DNA of 64,000 nt from Micromonospora sp. DSM 45708 (lineage in GTDB: Bacteria > Actinomycetota > Actinomycetes > Mycobacteriales > Micromonosporaceae): positions 930,001 to 994,000 of the forward strand of contig NZ_CP154796.1 of NCBI RefSeq assembly GCF_039566955.1, given 5' to 3'. Shown piece after piece: positions 45,155 to 56,038 of this stretch. The translations under genes were made by a program, and so were the position numbers. Positions within the stretch are counted from its first letter, which is position 1. Each line of letters starts with the position of its first letter. The notes under the pieces are model-generated. The model did no database searches. It was not told the origin of the DNA and saw nothing but the letters and a program-made list of their open reading frames with translations.

Positions 45155-45889
45155 GTGTCGGCGCCGCTGTTCCTGGTCGAGGCGCTGCCCACCGGCGACA
45201 CGGTGACGCTGGACGGCCCGGAGGGCCACCACGCGGCCACCGTGCAGCGGCTGCGCGTCGGCGAGGAACTGCTGCTCGCCGACGGCCGGGGCGGCACCGC
45301 CGCCGCGGTGGTCACCGCCGTCGGCCGGGGCACGCTCGACGCGCGCGTCACCGCCCGGGGGTACGCCGACGCGTGCGTCCCGCGGCTGGTGGTGGTGCAG
45401 GGGATCGCCAAGGGCGAGCGGGGTGAGCTGGCCGTGCAGGCGATGACCGAGGTCGGGGTGGACGAGATCGTGCCCTGGGCGGCGTCCCGCTCGGTCGCCC
45501 AGTGGCGCGGCGACCGGGGCGTACGGGCCCGGGAGAAGTGGGTGGCCACCGCCCGGGAGGCCGCCAAGCAGGCCCGTCGCCCGTGGCTGCCGGTGGTGGC
45601 CGGCGCCCCGGACGAGTCCACCGCCAGGGTGGCCCGCCGGATCGCCGGCGCCGGTGCCGCGTTCGTGCTGCACGAGGAGGCCGAGGAGCGGCTGACCACC
45701 GTCGAGCTGCCGTCGACCGGCGAGATCGTCCTGGTGGTGGGTCCCGAGGGCGGCATCGCCGACGCCGAGCTGGCCAGTTTCCGCGAGGCCGGCGCCCGCC
45801 CGGTCCGCCTGGGCCCCTCGGTCCTGCGCACCTCCACCGCCGGCGTGGCCGCCCTCAGCGTCCTCTTCACCCGCCTCCCCCGCTGGTAA
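45155..45889 (+). CDS. rsmE: 16S rRNA (uracil1498-N3)-methyltransferase
   Basis: A 244-residue SPOUT-fold enzyme that methylates U1498 of 16S rRNA. An N-terminal PUA-like part has GPEGHHAATVQRLRVGEEL, and the knot region has VVQGIAKGERGELAVQAMTEVGVDEI and the SAM-binding loop LVVGPEGGIADAELASF. It begins one base after the dnaJ stop, with GTG as start, and may share its transcript. Confidence 0.95.
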   Translation: MSAPLFLVEALPTGDTVTLDGPEGHHAATVQRLRVGEELLLADGRGGTAAAVVTAVGRGTLDARVTARGYADACVPRLVVVQGIAKGERGELAVQAMTEVGVDEIVPWAASRSVAQWRGDRGVRAREKWVATAREAAKQARRPWLPVVAGAPDESTARVARRIAGAGAAFVLHEEAEERLTTVELPSTGEIVLVVGPEGGIADAELASFREAGARPVRLGPSVLRTSTAGVAALSVLFTRLPRW

Positions 45890-45936
45890 CCCCACGCGTC
45901 CTCTCACCCCCACCCCACCCACCCTGGCCGCGCAGT

Positions 45937-45986
45937 TTCACGGAAAGAGTGGCTATTCGCGGCCGGACAGGCACTCTTTCCGTGAA
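45937..45986. repeat. 15-bp perfect inverted repeat, second family
   Basis: TTCACGGAAAGAGTG and its complement CACTCTTTCCGTGAA are separated by 20 nt, between rsmE and the convergent SDR gene. A+T-rich compared with the window. It may act as a bidirectional terminator or be a mobile palindrome. Confidence 0.75.
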
Positions 45987-46019
45987 TCAGCGCGCGGTAG
46001 GGGGAGGGTGAGGGGTGGG

Positions 46020-46790
46020 TCAGGTGCGGAGGTAGGAGGCGCCGTTCAGGTCGACGATGGTGCCGGCGGCCCATTCCGCCTCCGGGCTGGCCAGCCAGTG
46101 GACGGCGGCGGCGATCTCCTCGGGGCGGGCCACCCGGTGGAACGGCGACTGCGCCCGCACCGCCTCGCCGCGCTCGCTCTTGAGGTGCTCGTTCGTCATG
46201 TCGGTCTCGACGAAGCCGGGCGCCACGCAGGCCACCCCGATGCCGTACGGCGCCAGCGCCACCGCGAGCGACTGCGCCATCGCGTTCATCCCCGCCTTGC
46301 TGGCCCCGTACGCCGGATTGGCCGGCTCGCCCCGAAACGCGCCCCGGGAGGAGACGTTCACGATCCGGCCGCCCCGCTCCCGCATGTGCTGGGCGGCGCA
46401 CCAGGCGGCGTTGGCGGCGCCGACCAGGTTGGTGTCCAGCACCTCGCGCCAACGCGCCCGCCACTGCTCGTAGCTGCTGCCGAAGACCGGGTGCGGCGGA
46501 TCGGCCGGCCCGAACACGCCGGCGTTGTTGACCAGCACGTCGAGGCCGCCGAGCAGCCGGGCCGCGGAGTCCACCATGGTCCGTACCGCGTCCGGGTCCG
46601 CCAGGTCGGCGCGGACCACCACGTGTCCGGCACCGGGCAGCTCGGCGCGCAACGCCTCGGCCAGCCCGGCCGAGTCCCGGTGGTGGACCGCCACCCGGTC
46701 GCCGTCGGCGGCGAACGCGCGCGCCACCGCGCGTCCGATGCCCCGCGAGGCCCCCGTCACCAGCACCGCCCGTCCCGCCATGTCGGCCAT
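46020..46790 (-). CDS. short-chain dehydrogenase/reductase
   Basis: A 256-residue classical SDR: cofactor motif TGASRGIGRAV (about residues 12-22), NNAG (about 87), catalytic Ser (NVSSRG), Tyr and Lys in AYGASKAGMNAMA. The Arg/His after the first Gly motif (HHRDSAG) suggests NADP preference. The substrate cannot be told. It converges with rsmE and is divergent from the HIT gene, 28 bp away. Confidence 0.92.
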   Translation of the reverse strand: MADMAGRAVLVTGASRGIGRAVARAFAADGDRVAVHHRDSAGLAEALRAELPGAGHVVVRADLADPDAVRTMVDSAARLLGGLDVLVNNAGVFGPADPPHPVFGSSYEQWRARWREVLDTNLVGAANAAWCAAQHMRERGGRIVNVSSRGAFRGEPANPAYGASKAGMNAMAQSLAVALAPYGIGVACVAPGFVETDMTNEHLKSERGEAVRAQSPFHRVARPEEIAAAVHWLASPEAEWAAGTIVDLNGASYLRT

Positions 46791-46818
46791 CCTGCCGTAC
46801 GTTCCCTACACTGCTGCG

Positions 46819-47163
46819 ATGGACTGCCTGTTCTGCCGGATCGTCGCCGGGGAGATCCCGGCCACCATCGTCCGCGAGACCGCCACCACCCTCGCCTTCC
46901 GGGACATCGACCCGAAGGCCCCCACCCACGTGCTGGTGATCCCGAAGGAGCACTACGCGGACGTGGCCACCCTGGCCCAGGGTGACCCGACGCTGGCCGG
47001 CGAGGTGCTGCACACCGCCGCGCTGGTGGCCGAGGAGGAGGGCCTGACCGTGGACGGGTTCCGTCTCATGTTCAACACCGGCCCGTACGGCGGCCAGGAG
47101 GTCTTCCACGTGCACGCCCATCTGCTCGGCGGCGCGCCGCTGGGCCCCATGCTCTGCCGCTGA
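46819..47163 (+). CDS. HIT family nucleotide hydrolase (HINT-type)
   Basis: A 114-residue histidine-triad protein. N-terminal zinc cysteines CLFCRI, the segment HVLVIPKEHY, and the triad HVHAHLLGG. HINT proteins hydrolyse adenosine phosphoramidates. The ATG has TACACT 6 nt upstream and no ribosome-binding site, so it is probably leaderless. The next gene starts 3 nt after its stop. Confidence 0.95.
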   Translation: MDCLFCRIVAGEIPATIVRETATTLAFRDIDPKAPTHVLVIPKEHYADVATLAQGDPTLAGEVLHTAALVAEEEGLTVDGFRLMFNTGPYGGQEVFHVHAHLLGGAPLGPMLCR

Positions 47164-47166
47164 CCG

Positions 47167-48543
47167 GTGACCTCGATCTCCGACCGGCTCGACCGGATGG
47201 CCCGGCAGGCCCAGGCGAAGGGGCGGGTCCCGGCGCTGTCGGCGGCGCTGCACCGCGCCGACCGGCCGCTCTGGGCCTGCGCGGTGGGCGGTACCGGCAA
47301 CGACACCCCGCTCGGTCCGGAGAGCGTCTTCCGGATCGGCTCGGTCACCAAGACGTTCACCGCGGTGCTGGTCATGCAGTGTCGGGACGACGGCCTGCTG
47401 GACCTGGACGATCCGGTCGGACGGCACCTCGACCTGCCCGCGCACGGCGAGCTGACCGTCCGCCGGCTGCTGTCGCACACCGCCGGCCTGCAACGCGAGC
47501 CGTACGGCGACGTGTGGGACACGCTGCGCGCCCCGGCCGTCGACGAGTTGCTCGCCGACCTGGCCCGGGTGGAGCGGGTGCTGCCCACCGGCCGGCGCTT
47601 CCACTACTCCAACCTCGGCCCGGCGCTGCTCGGCGAGCTGGTCGCCCGGCGGCGCGGCGGCACCTGGGCCGAGGTGCTCGCCGAGCGGGTGCTCGCCCCG
47701 CTGGGGCTGACCGCCACCGGCGTCACGCCGGGGGAGCGGGCCGTCACCGGTTTCCTGGTGGACGCGTACTCCGACGAGGCGCACCCGGAGCCGCCCGCCG
47801 ACTTCGGCGCGGTGGCGCCGGCCGCCCAGCTCTGGAGCACCGCGCCGGACATGGCCCGCTGGGCGGCCTTCCTGGCCGACCCGGCCGCGCTCGACCCGGC
47901 CGGCGTGGTGCTCACCCCGGCCACCGTCGAGGAGATGCGCTGGCCGCTGACCACCACCGACGAGTCGCTCTGGGCGGCCGGCTTCGGCCTCGGGCTGATC
48001 CTGGTGCCCCGACCGGCTCGGGTGACGCACGTCGGGCACGACGGCGCGATGCCCGGCTTCCTGGCCGCCGTCTACGGCCGCCGTGGCGGGGAGGGCACCG
48101 CCGGCGCGATGGGATGCGCGGTGCTCGGCTCGTCCGGCACCGGCGTCGAGGTGCTCGGCCTGGCGCACGAGTTGCTCGACGCCGCGGCCGAGCACGACCC
48201 GGCGGAGATCGAGCCGTGGCGTCCCGGCCCGCCCGCGCCGGAGCACCTGCGCGGCATGCTGGGCCGCTGGTGGGGCGAGGGGTTCGAGTCCGTCTTCTCC
48301 TGGCACGACGGGGCGCTGCGGGCCCGGGGCGCGGACGACCCGGCCGGCCGACCGCCGTCGGTGTTCGCGCCGCTGCCGGACCGGCCGGACGTGTTCCGCA
48401 CGGTCTCCGGTCGGGAGGCGGGCGAGTTGCTCCGGCTCACCCGGGACGAGCGGGGCGTGGTGGTCCGGATGCACTGGGCGACCTACCGCTTCACCCGGCG
48501 GCAGGAGGCGTTCGACGGGTACGACTTCCGGACCGGCGGCTGA
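47167..48543 (+). CDS. serine hydrolase, class C beta-lactamase-like family
   Basis: A 458-residue beta-lactamase/transpeptidase-fold hydrolase. The nucleophile SxxK lies in RIGSVTKTFTAV, the tyrosine motif in FHYSNLGPALLGEL, and VGHDGAMPGF may be the third motif. No signal peptide is visible, so it may be cytosolic. The C-terminal 100 residues have no recognised domain. Probably an esterase or D-peptidase, not necessarily a resistance enzyme. Confidence 0.9.
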   Translation: MTSISDRLDRMARQAQAKGRVPALSAALHRADRPLWACAVGGTGNDTPLGPESVFRIGSVTKTFTAVLVMQCRDDGLLDLDDPVGRHLDLPAHGELTVRRLLSHTAGLQREPYGDVWDTLRAPAVDELLADLARVERVLPTGRRFHYSNLGPALLGELVARRRGGTWAEVLAERVLAPLGLTATGVTPGERAVTGFLVDAYSDEAHPEPPADFGAVAPAAQLWSTAPDMARWAAFLADPAALDPAGVVLTPATVEEMRWPLTTTDESLWAAGFGLGLILVPRPARVTHVGHDGAMPGFLAAVYGRRGGEGTAGAMGCAVLGSSGTGVEVLGLAHELLDAAAEHDPAEIEPWRPGPPAPEHLRGMLGRWWGEGFESVFSWHDGALRARGADDPAGRPPSVFAPLPDRPDVFRTVSGREAGELLRLTRDERGVVVRMHWATYRFTRRQEAFDGYDFRTGG

Positions 48544-48648
48544 CCGGCCGGGCACCGGAAATGGGCGCGGTGGGCACGGTGCCGACCCGATACGATGGGA
48601 GCAACGTACGCCGCGCCGGCAGGGCCCGGCGCCGAGATCGGAGAGCAG

Positions 48649-49734
<1,086 letters not shown>

Positions 49735-49751
49735 CCACCAGAGGAAGACAG

Positions 49752-50225
49752 TTGTCCATCGAGATCGCCAACGAGTCCGGTGTCGACGTCGACACCGACG
49801 CCGTGCTCGCCGTCGCCCGGCACGCCCTCGACGAGATGGGGGTCAACCCGCTCGCCGAGCTGTCCGTGCTGCTGGTCGACATCGAATACATGTCGGAGCT
49901 GAACCACCGCTGGATGGGTGGTGACGGCCCGACCGACGTGCTCGCGTTCCCGATGGACGAGGGCAGCGTCGACCACGGTCCGGGTGAGAGCAGCCCGGCC
50001 GGCGGCGAGCCGGCCCTGCTCGGCGACATCGTGCTCTGCCCGGAGGTGGCCGCCAAGCAGGCGGCCACCGCCGGGCACTCCGCCGCCGACGAGCTGCACC
50101 TGCTCACCGTGCACGGCGTGCTGCACCTGCTCGGCTACGACCATGCCGAGCCCGAGGAGGAGCGGGAGATGTTCGGTCTCCAGGCCCGGCTGCTGGCCAG
50201 CTGGCGGTCGACCCGGTCCCGGTGA
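49752..50225 (+). CDS. ybeY: endoribonuclease YbeY
   Basis: A 157-residue metal-dependent endoribonuclease for 16S rRNA maturation and ribosome quality control. The zinc motif is [11 protein letters not shown] and DVLAFPMDE sits upstream. TTG start with GAGGAAG 5 nt before it. It overlaps the next gene by about 4 nt (GTGATG). Confidence 0.96.
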   Translation: MSIEIANESGVDVDTDAVLAVARHALDEMGVNPLAELSVLLVDIEYMSELNHRWMGGDGPTDVLAFPMDEGSVDHGPGESSPAGGEPALLGDIVLCPEVAAKQAATAGHSAADELHLLTVHGVLHLLGYDHAEPEEEREMFGLQARLLASWRSTRSR

Positions 50226-51607
50226 TGGTCACTTTCGCGGCGGCGGCCCCGGCCGGCCTGCCCGATCTCCAGCTCCTGTTCTTCGGGGCCGGGCTGGTGG
50301 TGCTCGCCGGCCTGATCGCGATGACCGAGGCGGCGCTGGCCGCGGTCTCCCCGGCGCGTGCGGCCGAGCTGACCCGCGACGGCGCGCGCGGCGCGCGGGC
50401 CCTCCAGGCGGTCGCCGGCGACGTGGTCCGCCACCTCAACCTGCTGCTCCTGCTCCGCCTGCTGGCCGAGCTGACCGCCACCACGCTCGTCGCGCTGGTG
50501 GCGGTGGACACGTTCGGCGCCGGTTGGCGGGCGGCCCTGGTCACCGCCGGGGCGATGACGGTGGTCAGCTTCGTGGTGGTCGGTGTCGCGCCGCGCACGC
50601 TGGGCCGGCAGCACGCCTACGCGGTCGGTCGGGCGGTCGCGCCGCTGGTGCGCTGGCTGGGTCGCGCGCTCAACCCGCTGGCGTCGCTGCTGATCCTGAT
50701 CGGCAACGCGGTCACCCCGGGCAAGGGTTTCCGCGAGGGTCCGTTCGCCACCCAGGTGGAGCTGCGTGAGCTGGTCGACCTGGCCGAGCAGCGCGGTGTG
50801 GTGGAGCACGGCGAGCGTCAGATGATCCACTCGGTCTTCGCGCTCGGGGACACGATCGCCCGCGAGGTGATGGTGCCGCGCACCGAGATGGTGTGGATAG
50901 AGGAACGCAAGACGCTCGCGCAGGCGTTGGCGCTCTTCCTGCGGTCCGGGTTCTCCCGCATCCCGGTGATCGGCGAGAACGTCGACGACGTGCTCGGCGT
51001 GCTCTACCTCAAGGACCTGATCCGGCGTACCCAGGGCGACCGGGGGGCGCGGCAGATGCCGGTGGCCGAGCTGATGCGCCCGGCGACGTTCGTGCCGGAG
51101 TCCAAGCCGGTGGACGACCTGCTCTCCGAGATGCAGGCGGCCCGGAACCACCTGGTCATCGTGGTCGACGAGTACGGCGGCACCGGCGGGCTGGTCACCA
51201 TCGAGGACATCCTGGAGGAGATCGTCGGCGAGATCACCGACGAGTACGATGTCGAACGCCCACCGGTGGAACATCTGCCGGACGGGGCCGTGCGGGTGAC
51301 CGCCCGGCTGCCGGTGGAGAATCTGGGCGAGCTGTTCGACACCGAGCTGCCCACCGACGAGGTGGAGACGGTCGGCGGCCTGCTCGCCCAGGCGCTCGGC
51401 CGGGTGCCCATCCCGGGCGCCGAGGCCGAGGTGGCCGGTCTGCGGCTGATCGCCGAGGGCACCACCGGCCGACGTAACCGGATCGACACCGTGCTGGTGA
51501 GCCGCTCCGAGCCGGGTTCCGCGTCCGACGGCGCGGGGCGGCCCGATCCGACCGAGTCCCGTGGCAACCACAACCGTTCCGAGGAGAGGCAACCCGCCGA
51601 TGCCTGA
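50222..51607 (+). CDS. CNNM/CorC family membrane protein with CBS domains
   Basis: A 461-residue HlyC/CorC-type protein: an N-terminal DUF21 (CNNM) membrane domain (about 1-180) with several helices, two CBS domains (about 210-330, containing [13 protein letters not shown] and [13 protein letters not shown]) and a C-terminal CorC_HlyC domain (about 345-430). Family members influence Mg2+ or Co2+ movement. The start is GTG 50222 or ATG 50225. Matches Rv2366c in position between ybeY and era. Confidence 0.93.
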   Translation: MMVTFAAAAPAGLPDLQLLFFGAGLVVLAGLIAMTEAALAAVSPARAAELTRDGARGARALQAVAGDVVRHLNLLLLLRLLAELTATTLVALVAVDTFGAGWRAALVTAGAMTVVSFVVVGVAPRTLGRQHAYAVGRAVAPLVRWLGRALNPLASLLILIGNAVTPGKGFREGPFATQVELRELVDLAEQRGVVEHGERQMIHSVFALGDTIAREVMVPRTEMVWIEERKTLAQALALFLRSGFSRIPVIGENVDDVLGVLYLKDLIRRTQGDRGARQMPVAELMRPATFVPESKPVDDLLSEMQAARNHLVIVVDEYGGTGGLVTIEDILEEIVGEITDEYDVERPPVEHLPDGAVRVTARLPVENLGELFDTELPTDEVETVGGLLAQALGRVPIPGAEAEVAGLRLIAEGTTGRRNRIDTVLVSRSEPGSASDGAGRPDPTESRGNHNRSEERQPADA

Positions 51608-51986
51608 GTCACCCGCCGTGCCGGCTGCCCGGCCCACCCCCGCCGACCCGGCCGAGCTGAGCGCCGAGGACGGCAAGCTGGTCGTGCTGGCCCGGGGCGC
51701 ACGGGGCCGGGTGGGGGCCGTGGAGGGCGCGGCGGTCCGCGACCAGGACGGCCGGACGTACGCGGCGGCCAGCGTGGCGCTGCCGTCGCTGACCCTGACC
51801 GCGCTCCAGTTGGCGGTCGCCTCGGCGGTGGCCGCGGGCGCGAGCCGGCTGGAGGCCGCGGTGGTGGTGACCGAGGCGTCGACGCTCGACGGCGCCGGGC
51901 ACGCCGCGGTCCGTGACCTCTCCGCCGACGCGCCGATCCACGTGGCCGCGCCGGACGGCACGGTGCTCGGCACGGTGGTCGAGTGA
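51600..51986 (+). CDS. cytidine-deaminase-like fold protein without zinc motif
   Basis: A 128-residue protein. The region LVVLARGARGRVGAVEGAAVRDQDGRTYAAASVALPSLTLTALQLAVASAVAAGA resembles the core of cytidine deaminases, but the catalytic HAE and PCxxC zinc ligands are absent. It overlaps the CBS gene by about 8 nt and era by 4 nt. A gene of this kind lies at this place in M. tuberculosis (Rv2365c). Probably a non-enzymatic derivative; the function is unknown. Confidence 0.75.
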   Translation: MPESPAVPAARPTPADPAELSAEDGKLVVLARGARGRVGAVEGAAVRDQDGRTYAAASVALPSLTLTALQLAVASAVAAGASRLEAAVVVTEASTLDGAGHAAVRDLSADAPIHVAAPDGTVLGTVVE

Positions 51987-52879
51987 CCGCGTCCGGGGAC
52001 CGCCCCTACCGGGCCGGTTTCGCCTGTTTCGTCGGTCGGCCGAACGCCGGCAAGTCGACGCTGACCAACACGATCGTCGGCACCAAGATCGCGATCACGT
52101 CGAGCAAGCCGCAGACCACGCGGCACGTCATCCGGGCGGTGCTGCACCGGCCGGAGTCGCAGCTCGTGCTGGTCGACACGCCCGGCCTGCACCGTCCCCG
52201 CACGCTGCTCGGCGAGCGCCTCAACGACCTGGTCCGGGAGACCTGGAGCGAGGTCGACGTGATCGGGCTCTGCGTCCCGGCGAACGAGCCGGTGGGCCGG
52301 GGCGACCGGTTCATCACCGGCGAACTGGCCAGCCTCAAGGCCACCGTGCTGGCCGTGGTCACCAAGACCGACCTGGTGGACAAGAAGCGCCTGGCCGAAC
52401 AACTGCTCGCGGTGAGTGAGCTGGGCGAGTTCGCGGCCGTGGTGCCGGTGAGCGCGGTCTCCGGTCACCAGGTCGACACGCTCGTGGACGTGATGACCGG
52501 CTATCTGCCGGAGTCGCCCCAGCTCTACCCGGACGACATGCTCACCGAGGACCCGGAGCAGGTGCTCGTCGCCGAGCTGGTCCGGGAGGCGGCGCTGGAG
52601 GGGGTCCGGGACGAGCTGCCGCACTCCATCGCCGTGGTGGTGGAGGAGATGATCCCGGAGGGCAACCTCACGAAGATCTACGCGGATCTCTACGTGGAGC
52701 GGTCCAGCCAGAAGGCGATCGTCATCGGTCACCGGGGCAGCCGGCTCAAGCACGTCGGCACCACCGCCCGCCGGCAGATCGAGGAGCTGCTGGGCACCCG
52801 GGTCTACCTGGATCTGCACGTGCGGGTGGCGAAGGACTGGCAGCGCGACCCGAAGCAGTTGCGCAAGCTCGGCTTCTGA
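51983..52879 (+). CDS. era: GTPase Era
   Basis: A 298-residue GTPase for 16S rRNA processing and 30S assembly. G1 GRPNAGKSTL, the switch region KPQTTRHVI, G3 DTPGLHRPR, G4 TKTD, and a C-terminal KH domain (VIGHRGSRLKHVGTTARRQIEELLG). The GTG overlaps the previous stop. It ends the phoH-ybeY-era run. Confidence 0.98.
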   Translation: MTASGDRPYRAGFACFVGRPNAGKSTLTNTIVGTKIAITSSKPQTTRHVIRAVLHRPESQLVLVDTPGLHRPRTLLGERLNDLVRETWSEVDVIGLCVPANEPVGRGDRFITGELASLKATVLAVVTKTDLVDKKRLAEQLLAVSELGEFAAVVPVSAVSGHQVDTLVDVMTGYLPESPQLYPDDMLTEDPEQVLVAELVREAALEGVRDELPHSIAVVVEEMIPEGNLTKIYADLYVERSSQKAIVIGHRGSRLKHVGTTARRQIEELLGTRVYLDLHVRVAKDWQRDPKQLRKLGF

Positions 52880-52999
52880 GGGCCGGATCAGCCAGACCTA
52901 TGGGGCATCTCACGTTCCATGGGCGTCTTTACGCGTTTCACAGCATGGCGGAGCAGGGTAGGGACCAGTGTCCCTGCCCCCGGACCCCGCTGCGAGCTG

Positions 53000-54205
53000 A
53001 TGCGAAACCGCTACCTCGACCTGCTCCGCTTCCTGGCCATCCTGCGCGTCGTCACCTACCACGTCACCGGCTACGCCACGCTCACGCTGGTGTTTCCGGC
53101 GATGGCGGTGATGTTCGCGCTGGCCGGGTCGCTGATGGCTGCGTCGCTGGACCGCAGCGGGGTGGCCGCGGTGGCGCGCCGGCTGCGTCGGCTGCTGCCC
53201 TCGCTCTGGGTGCTCGCCGCGGTCTTCGTGCCGGCGATGCTGTTCACCGGGTTGACGTTCGGCCCCAGGGTGCTGCTCTGGCTCTTCCCGATCGGTGACC
53301 CGCCGGCCAACTACTGGGGTGGGCTGGCGCTCAGCCCGATCTGGTACCTGCGGGACTACCTCTGGTTCGTGCTCGTCTCACCGCCGGTGCTCTGGCTGTT
53401 CCGCCGCGCGCCGCTGCCCACGCTGGCCGCCCCGTACGCGTTGCTCGCCGCCATCGAGTTCGGCATCCTGCTGAACCCGCCGACGGTGCTGCGCGAGTTC
53501 GGCCTCTACTTCGGCGCGTGGCTGCTCGGCTTCGCCCACCACGACGGCCTGCTGCGGCGGATGCGCAACCGGGTGCTGCTGCCGGTCGCCGGCGGGCTGG
53601 CCGTGGCCGGTCTGAGCTGGATCGTCACCCATCCCGGGCCGCGCGGCTACGACATCAACGACATTCCGCTGGGCAACGCGCTCTGGGCGACCGCGTTCAT
53701 CCTGGTGGCGATCGGCCGGGCCCCCACGGGCGCGGCATGGATCGACCGGGTCCCGGCGCTCGGCCGGGCGGTGACCGTGGTGAACCGGCGGGCGCTCACC
53801 GTCTATCTCTGGCACATGCCGTTCGTGGTGGCGCTCACCCCGCTGGTCGGCCTGGTCGGCTGGTCGCCGCGGGACCCGGTCGGCCTGTGGCTGCGGGTGG
53901 GGCTGGTCTTCGTGCTCGTCGGCGTGGTGACGTTGCTGGTCGGCTGGGTCGAGGACGTGGCCGCCCGGCGTACCCCGGAACTGGTGCCCGGCAAGCCCCG
54001 GCGGACCGTGACGGAGCGGGCGGCGGACGCGCCGGCCAGCCCGGCCCCGGCCGGCGCGGCGAGCCGGCTGGTCGGCGCCGGGGCCCGGGTGCCGGCACCC
54101 CGCCCCCGGCCCGGCGACCGAGCCCAGGGACCGCCGGCGGACGCGGACGGCGGGCCACCCCGGAGCCGCGCCGCCGGGGCGGCCGGTCACCGCGCCGCCG
54201 ACTGA
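53000..54205 (+). CDS. acyltransferase family membrane protein (OafA/YrhL type)
   Basis: An integral membrane protein of 401 residues with about ten helices. The N-terminal RYLDLLRFLAILRVVTYHVTGYA is typical of acyltransferase-3 proteins, whose conserved His is in YHV. The last 85 residues are a disordered Pro/Arg-rich cytoplasmic tail. The start is uncertain: ATG at 52919 would add 27 residues unlike the family; neither has a clear ribosome-binding site. It probably acylates a cell-surface sugar, but the substrate is unknown. Confidence 0.82.
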   Translation: MRNRYLDLLRFLAILRVVTYHVTGYATLTLVFPAMAVMFALAGSLMAASLDRSGVAAVARRLRRLLPSLWVLAAVFVPAMLFTGLTFGPRVLLWLFPIGDPPANYWGGLALSPIWYLRDYLWFVLVSPPVLWLFRRAPLPTLAAPYALLAAIEFGILLNPPTVLREFGLYFGAWLLGFAHHDGLLRRMRNRVLLPVAGGLAVAGLSWIVTHPGPRGYDINDIPLGNALWATAFILVAIGRAPTGAAWIDRVPALGRAVTVVNRRALTVYLWHMPFVVALTPLVGLVGWSPRDPVGLWLRVGLVFVLVGVVTLLVGWVEDVAARRTPELVPGKPRRTVTERAADAPASPAPAGAASRLVGAGARVPAPRPRPGDRAQGPPADADGGPPRSRAAGAAGHRAAD

Positions 54206-54217
54206 GCGGCGGCCGGC

Positions 54218-55060
54218 TCAGCGGTTGCTGACGGTGACGTTGCCGCTGGTGGCGGTCACGTCGAGCAGCAGGGACGCGCCCGGGTCGTTCGACACCTGCA
54301 CGTCGGTGTCGCCGGACTTCGCGTCCGCCCGCACCCGGTACCGGCCGGCCGGTACGGCGAGGTCGACGTCCCCGCTGGTGGCGTGCAGCCGGACCGGGGC
54401 CGGCTGATCCAGCTCGACGGTCAGGTTGCCCGAGGTGGCCTCCGCGTCGACCGCGGAGGCGAGCCGGCGGGCCTCGATGTCACCGGAGCTGGCCCGCAGC
54501 CGGACCGGACCGGCGGCCTCGGCCAGCCGGATGTTGCCCGCCGTGGTGGTGGCGCGGACCTCGCCGCTCGCCCCGTTGACGGTCAGGTCACCGGAGCTGA
54601 GCGTGAACTCGACCGCCCCGACGTCGCTGAGGTCGACGTTGCCCGCCCCGGTGCCGCCCCGGACCGCCACGCCGGACGGCGCGGTCACCTCCCAGGAGAT
54701 GCTGCACCGGTGCCCGCAGTCGGTGGGCAGCACCAGCTCGTCGCCCCTGATCTCGTACCGGCTGTTCGGCTCGCCGCCCTGGTAACGGACCACGCGCTTG
54801 ATCCGCACCTGGTCCGCCGGGCCGGTGGCCCGCACCACCACGTCCCCGGCGCCGTTGCTGCCGTCCACGGTGATCCGGGTGACCTTCGCGCGCTCGGTCT
54901 GGTCGTAGTCGAGCCGGCGGAACGAGAGGGTGTCACACCCGGCGAGCACGATGAGCGCGGCCGTCGCGGTCGCGGCCACCACCGTGCGCGGGCGGGAAGA
55001 GGTGCCGTGCGGCCGGGAAGCGGTGGCGCGCGGCCGGAGCGCCGTTCGGAGCGAAGCCAT
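54218..55060 (-). CDS. DUF4097 family lipoprotein
   Basis: A 280-residue lipoprotein with Arg-rich N-terminus, hydrophobic segment and lipobox IVLAGC (about Cys42). After it comes a beta-rich domain of repeated SGD/TSG turns (LSSGDLTVNGASGEVRATT, ASSGDIEARR, ATSGNLTVEL, TSGDVDLAVP), the DUF4097 right-handed beta repeat. No function is known. The ATG has TAGTGT 7 nt upstream and no ribosome-binding site, so it is likely leaderless. It is divergent from recO. Confidence 0.87.
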   Translation of the reverse strand: MASLRTALRPRATASRPHGTSSRPRTVVAATATAALIVLAGCDTLSFRRLDYDQTERAKVTRITVDGSNGAGDVVVRATGPADQVRIKRVVRYQGGEPNSRYEIRGDELVLPTDCGHRCSISWEVTAPSGVAVRGGTGAGNVDLSDVGAVEFTLSSGDLTVNGASGEVRATTTAGNIRLAEAAGPVRLRASSGDIEARRLASAVDAEATSGNLTVELDQPAPVRLHATSGDVDLAVPAGRYRVRADAKSGDTDVQVSNDPGASLLLDVTATSGNVTVSNR

Positions 55061-55162
55061 GGCCAGCACACTAGGGTCGGCCGGGCGACCGCCACATCCG
55101 GGATCGCCCGCCGGTCCACCCCGAGCCGACCCTGAGATCGCACCCCGAGGGAGAATGGCCCG

Positions 55163-56038
55163 ATGGCCGGGTACCGCCGACAGCTCTACCGCGACGACGC
55201 GGTGGTGCTGCGCGTGCAGAAGCTGGGCGAGTCCGACCGGATCATCACGCTGTTCACCCGCCGGCACGGCCGGCTGCGCGCGGTGGCCCGGGGCGTCCGG
55301 CGCACCACCAGCAGGTTCGGCGCCCGGCTGGAGCCGTTCGGCCACGTCGACCTCCAGCTCGCCGGGGACCCCAAGGGCAACCAGGGCAGCTCGCTGCACA
55401 CCGTGAGCCAGGTCGAGGCGATCGAGCTGTACGGCAAGCGGTTCCTCGGCGACTATCCCCGCTACACGGCGGCCAGCGCGATCGCCGAGACCGCCGAACG
55501 GCTGACCCCGGTCGAGCGGGAGCCGTCGCTGCGGCTGTTCCAGCTCACCCTCGGCGCGATGAAGTCCCTGGCCCGCGGCGATCACGCCACCACGCTGGTG
55601 CTCGACGCGTACCTGCTGCGCGGCATGGCGTTCGCCGGCTGGGCGCCGGCGCTGGCCGCTTGCGCGGTCTGCGGCGAGCCGGGCCCGCACCGCGCGTTCT
55701 CGGTGCCGGCCGGCGGCGCCGTCTGCCCGGACTGCCGGCCGCCCGGCGCCGCCCATCCCGCGCCGGCCACGTTCGTGCTGATGTCCGCGCTGACCACCGG
55801 CGACTGGGCGTACGCCGACGCCGCCGGGACCGGCGTACGCCGGGAGTGCAGCGGGCTGGTCGCGGCGCACCTCCAGTGGCATCTGGAGCGCGCGCTACGC
55901 TCGCTGCCGCTGGTCGACCGGGGTGCCCCGGCGCCCGGCGCGGTCCCGCCGCCCGGCGGCGCGGGGCCGGGTGTGGTCCCGCCGCGCACCGGCGCCGGGC
56001 CCGCCGTCGCTGGTGTGGACAGGGAGATGACCGAGTGA
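55163..56038 (+). CDS. recO: DNA repair protein RecO
   Basis: A 291-residue protein acting with RecR in RecF-pathway recombination. It has the N-terminal OB fold ([31 protein letters not shown]), a central helical part, and a zinc site CAVC...CPDC. The last 40 residues are a Pro/Gly-rich tail. GAGGGAG precedes the ATG. It overlaps uppS by four bases. Confidence 0.95.
   Translation: MAGYRRQLYRDDAVVLRVQKLGESDRIITLFTRRHGRLRAVARGVRRTTSRFGARLEPFGHVDLQLAGDPKGNQGSSLHTVSQVEAIELYGKRFLGDYPRYTAASAIAETAERLTPVEREPSLRLFQLTLGAMKSLARGDHATTLVLDAYLLRGMAFAGWAPALAACAVCGEPGPHRAFSVPAGGAVCPDCRPPGAAHPAPATFVLMSALTTGDWAYADAAGTGVRRECSGLVAAHLQWHLERALRSLPLVDRGAPAPGAVPPPGGAGPGVVPPRTGAGPAVAGVDREMTE

Noticed and set aside
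48595-48648. phoH start at ATG 48595
   Set aside because: That ATG overlaps the predicted -10 hexamer TACGAT, so the transcript would start after it.
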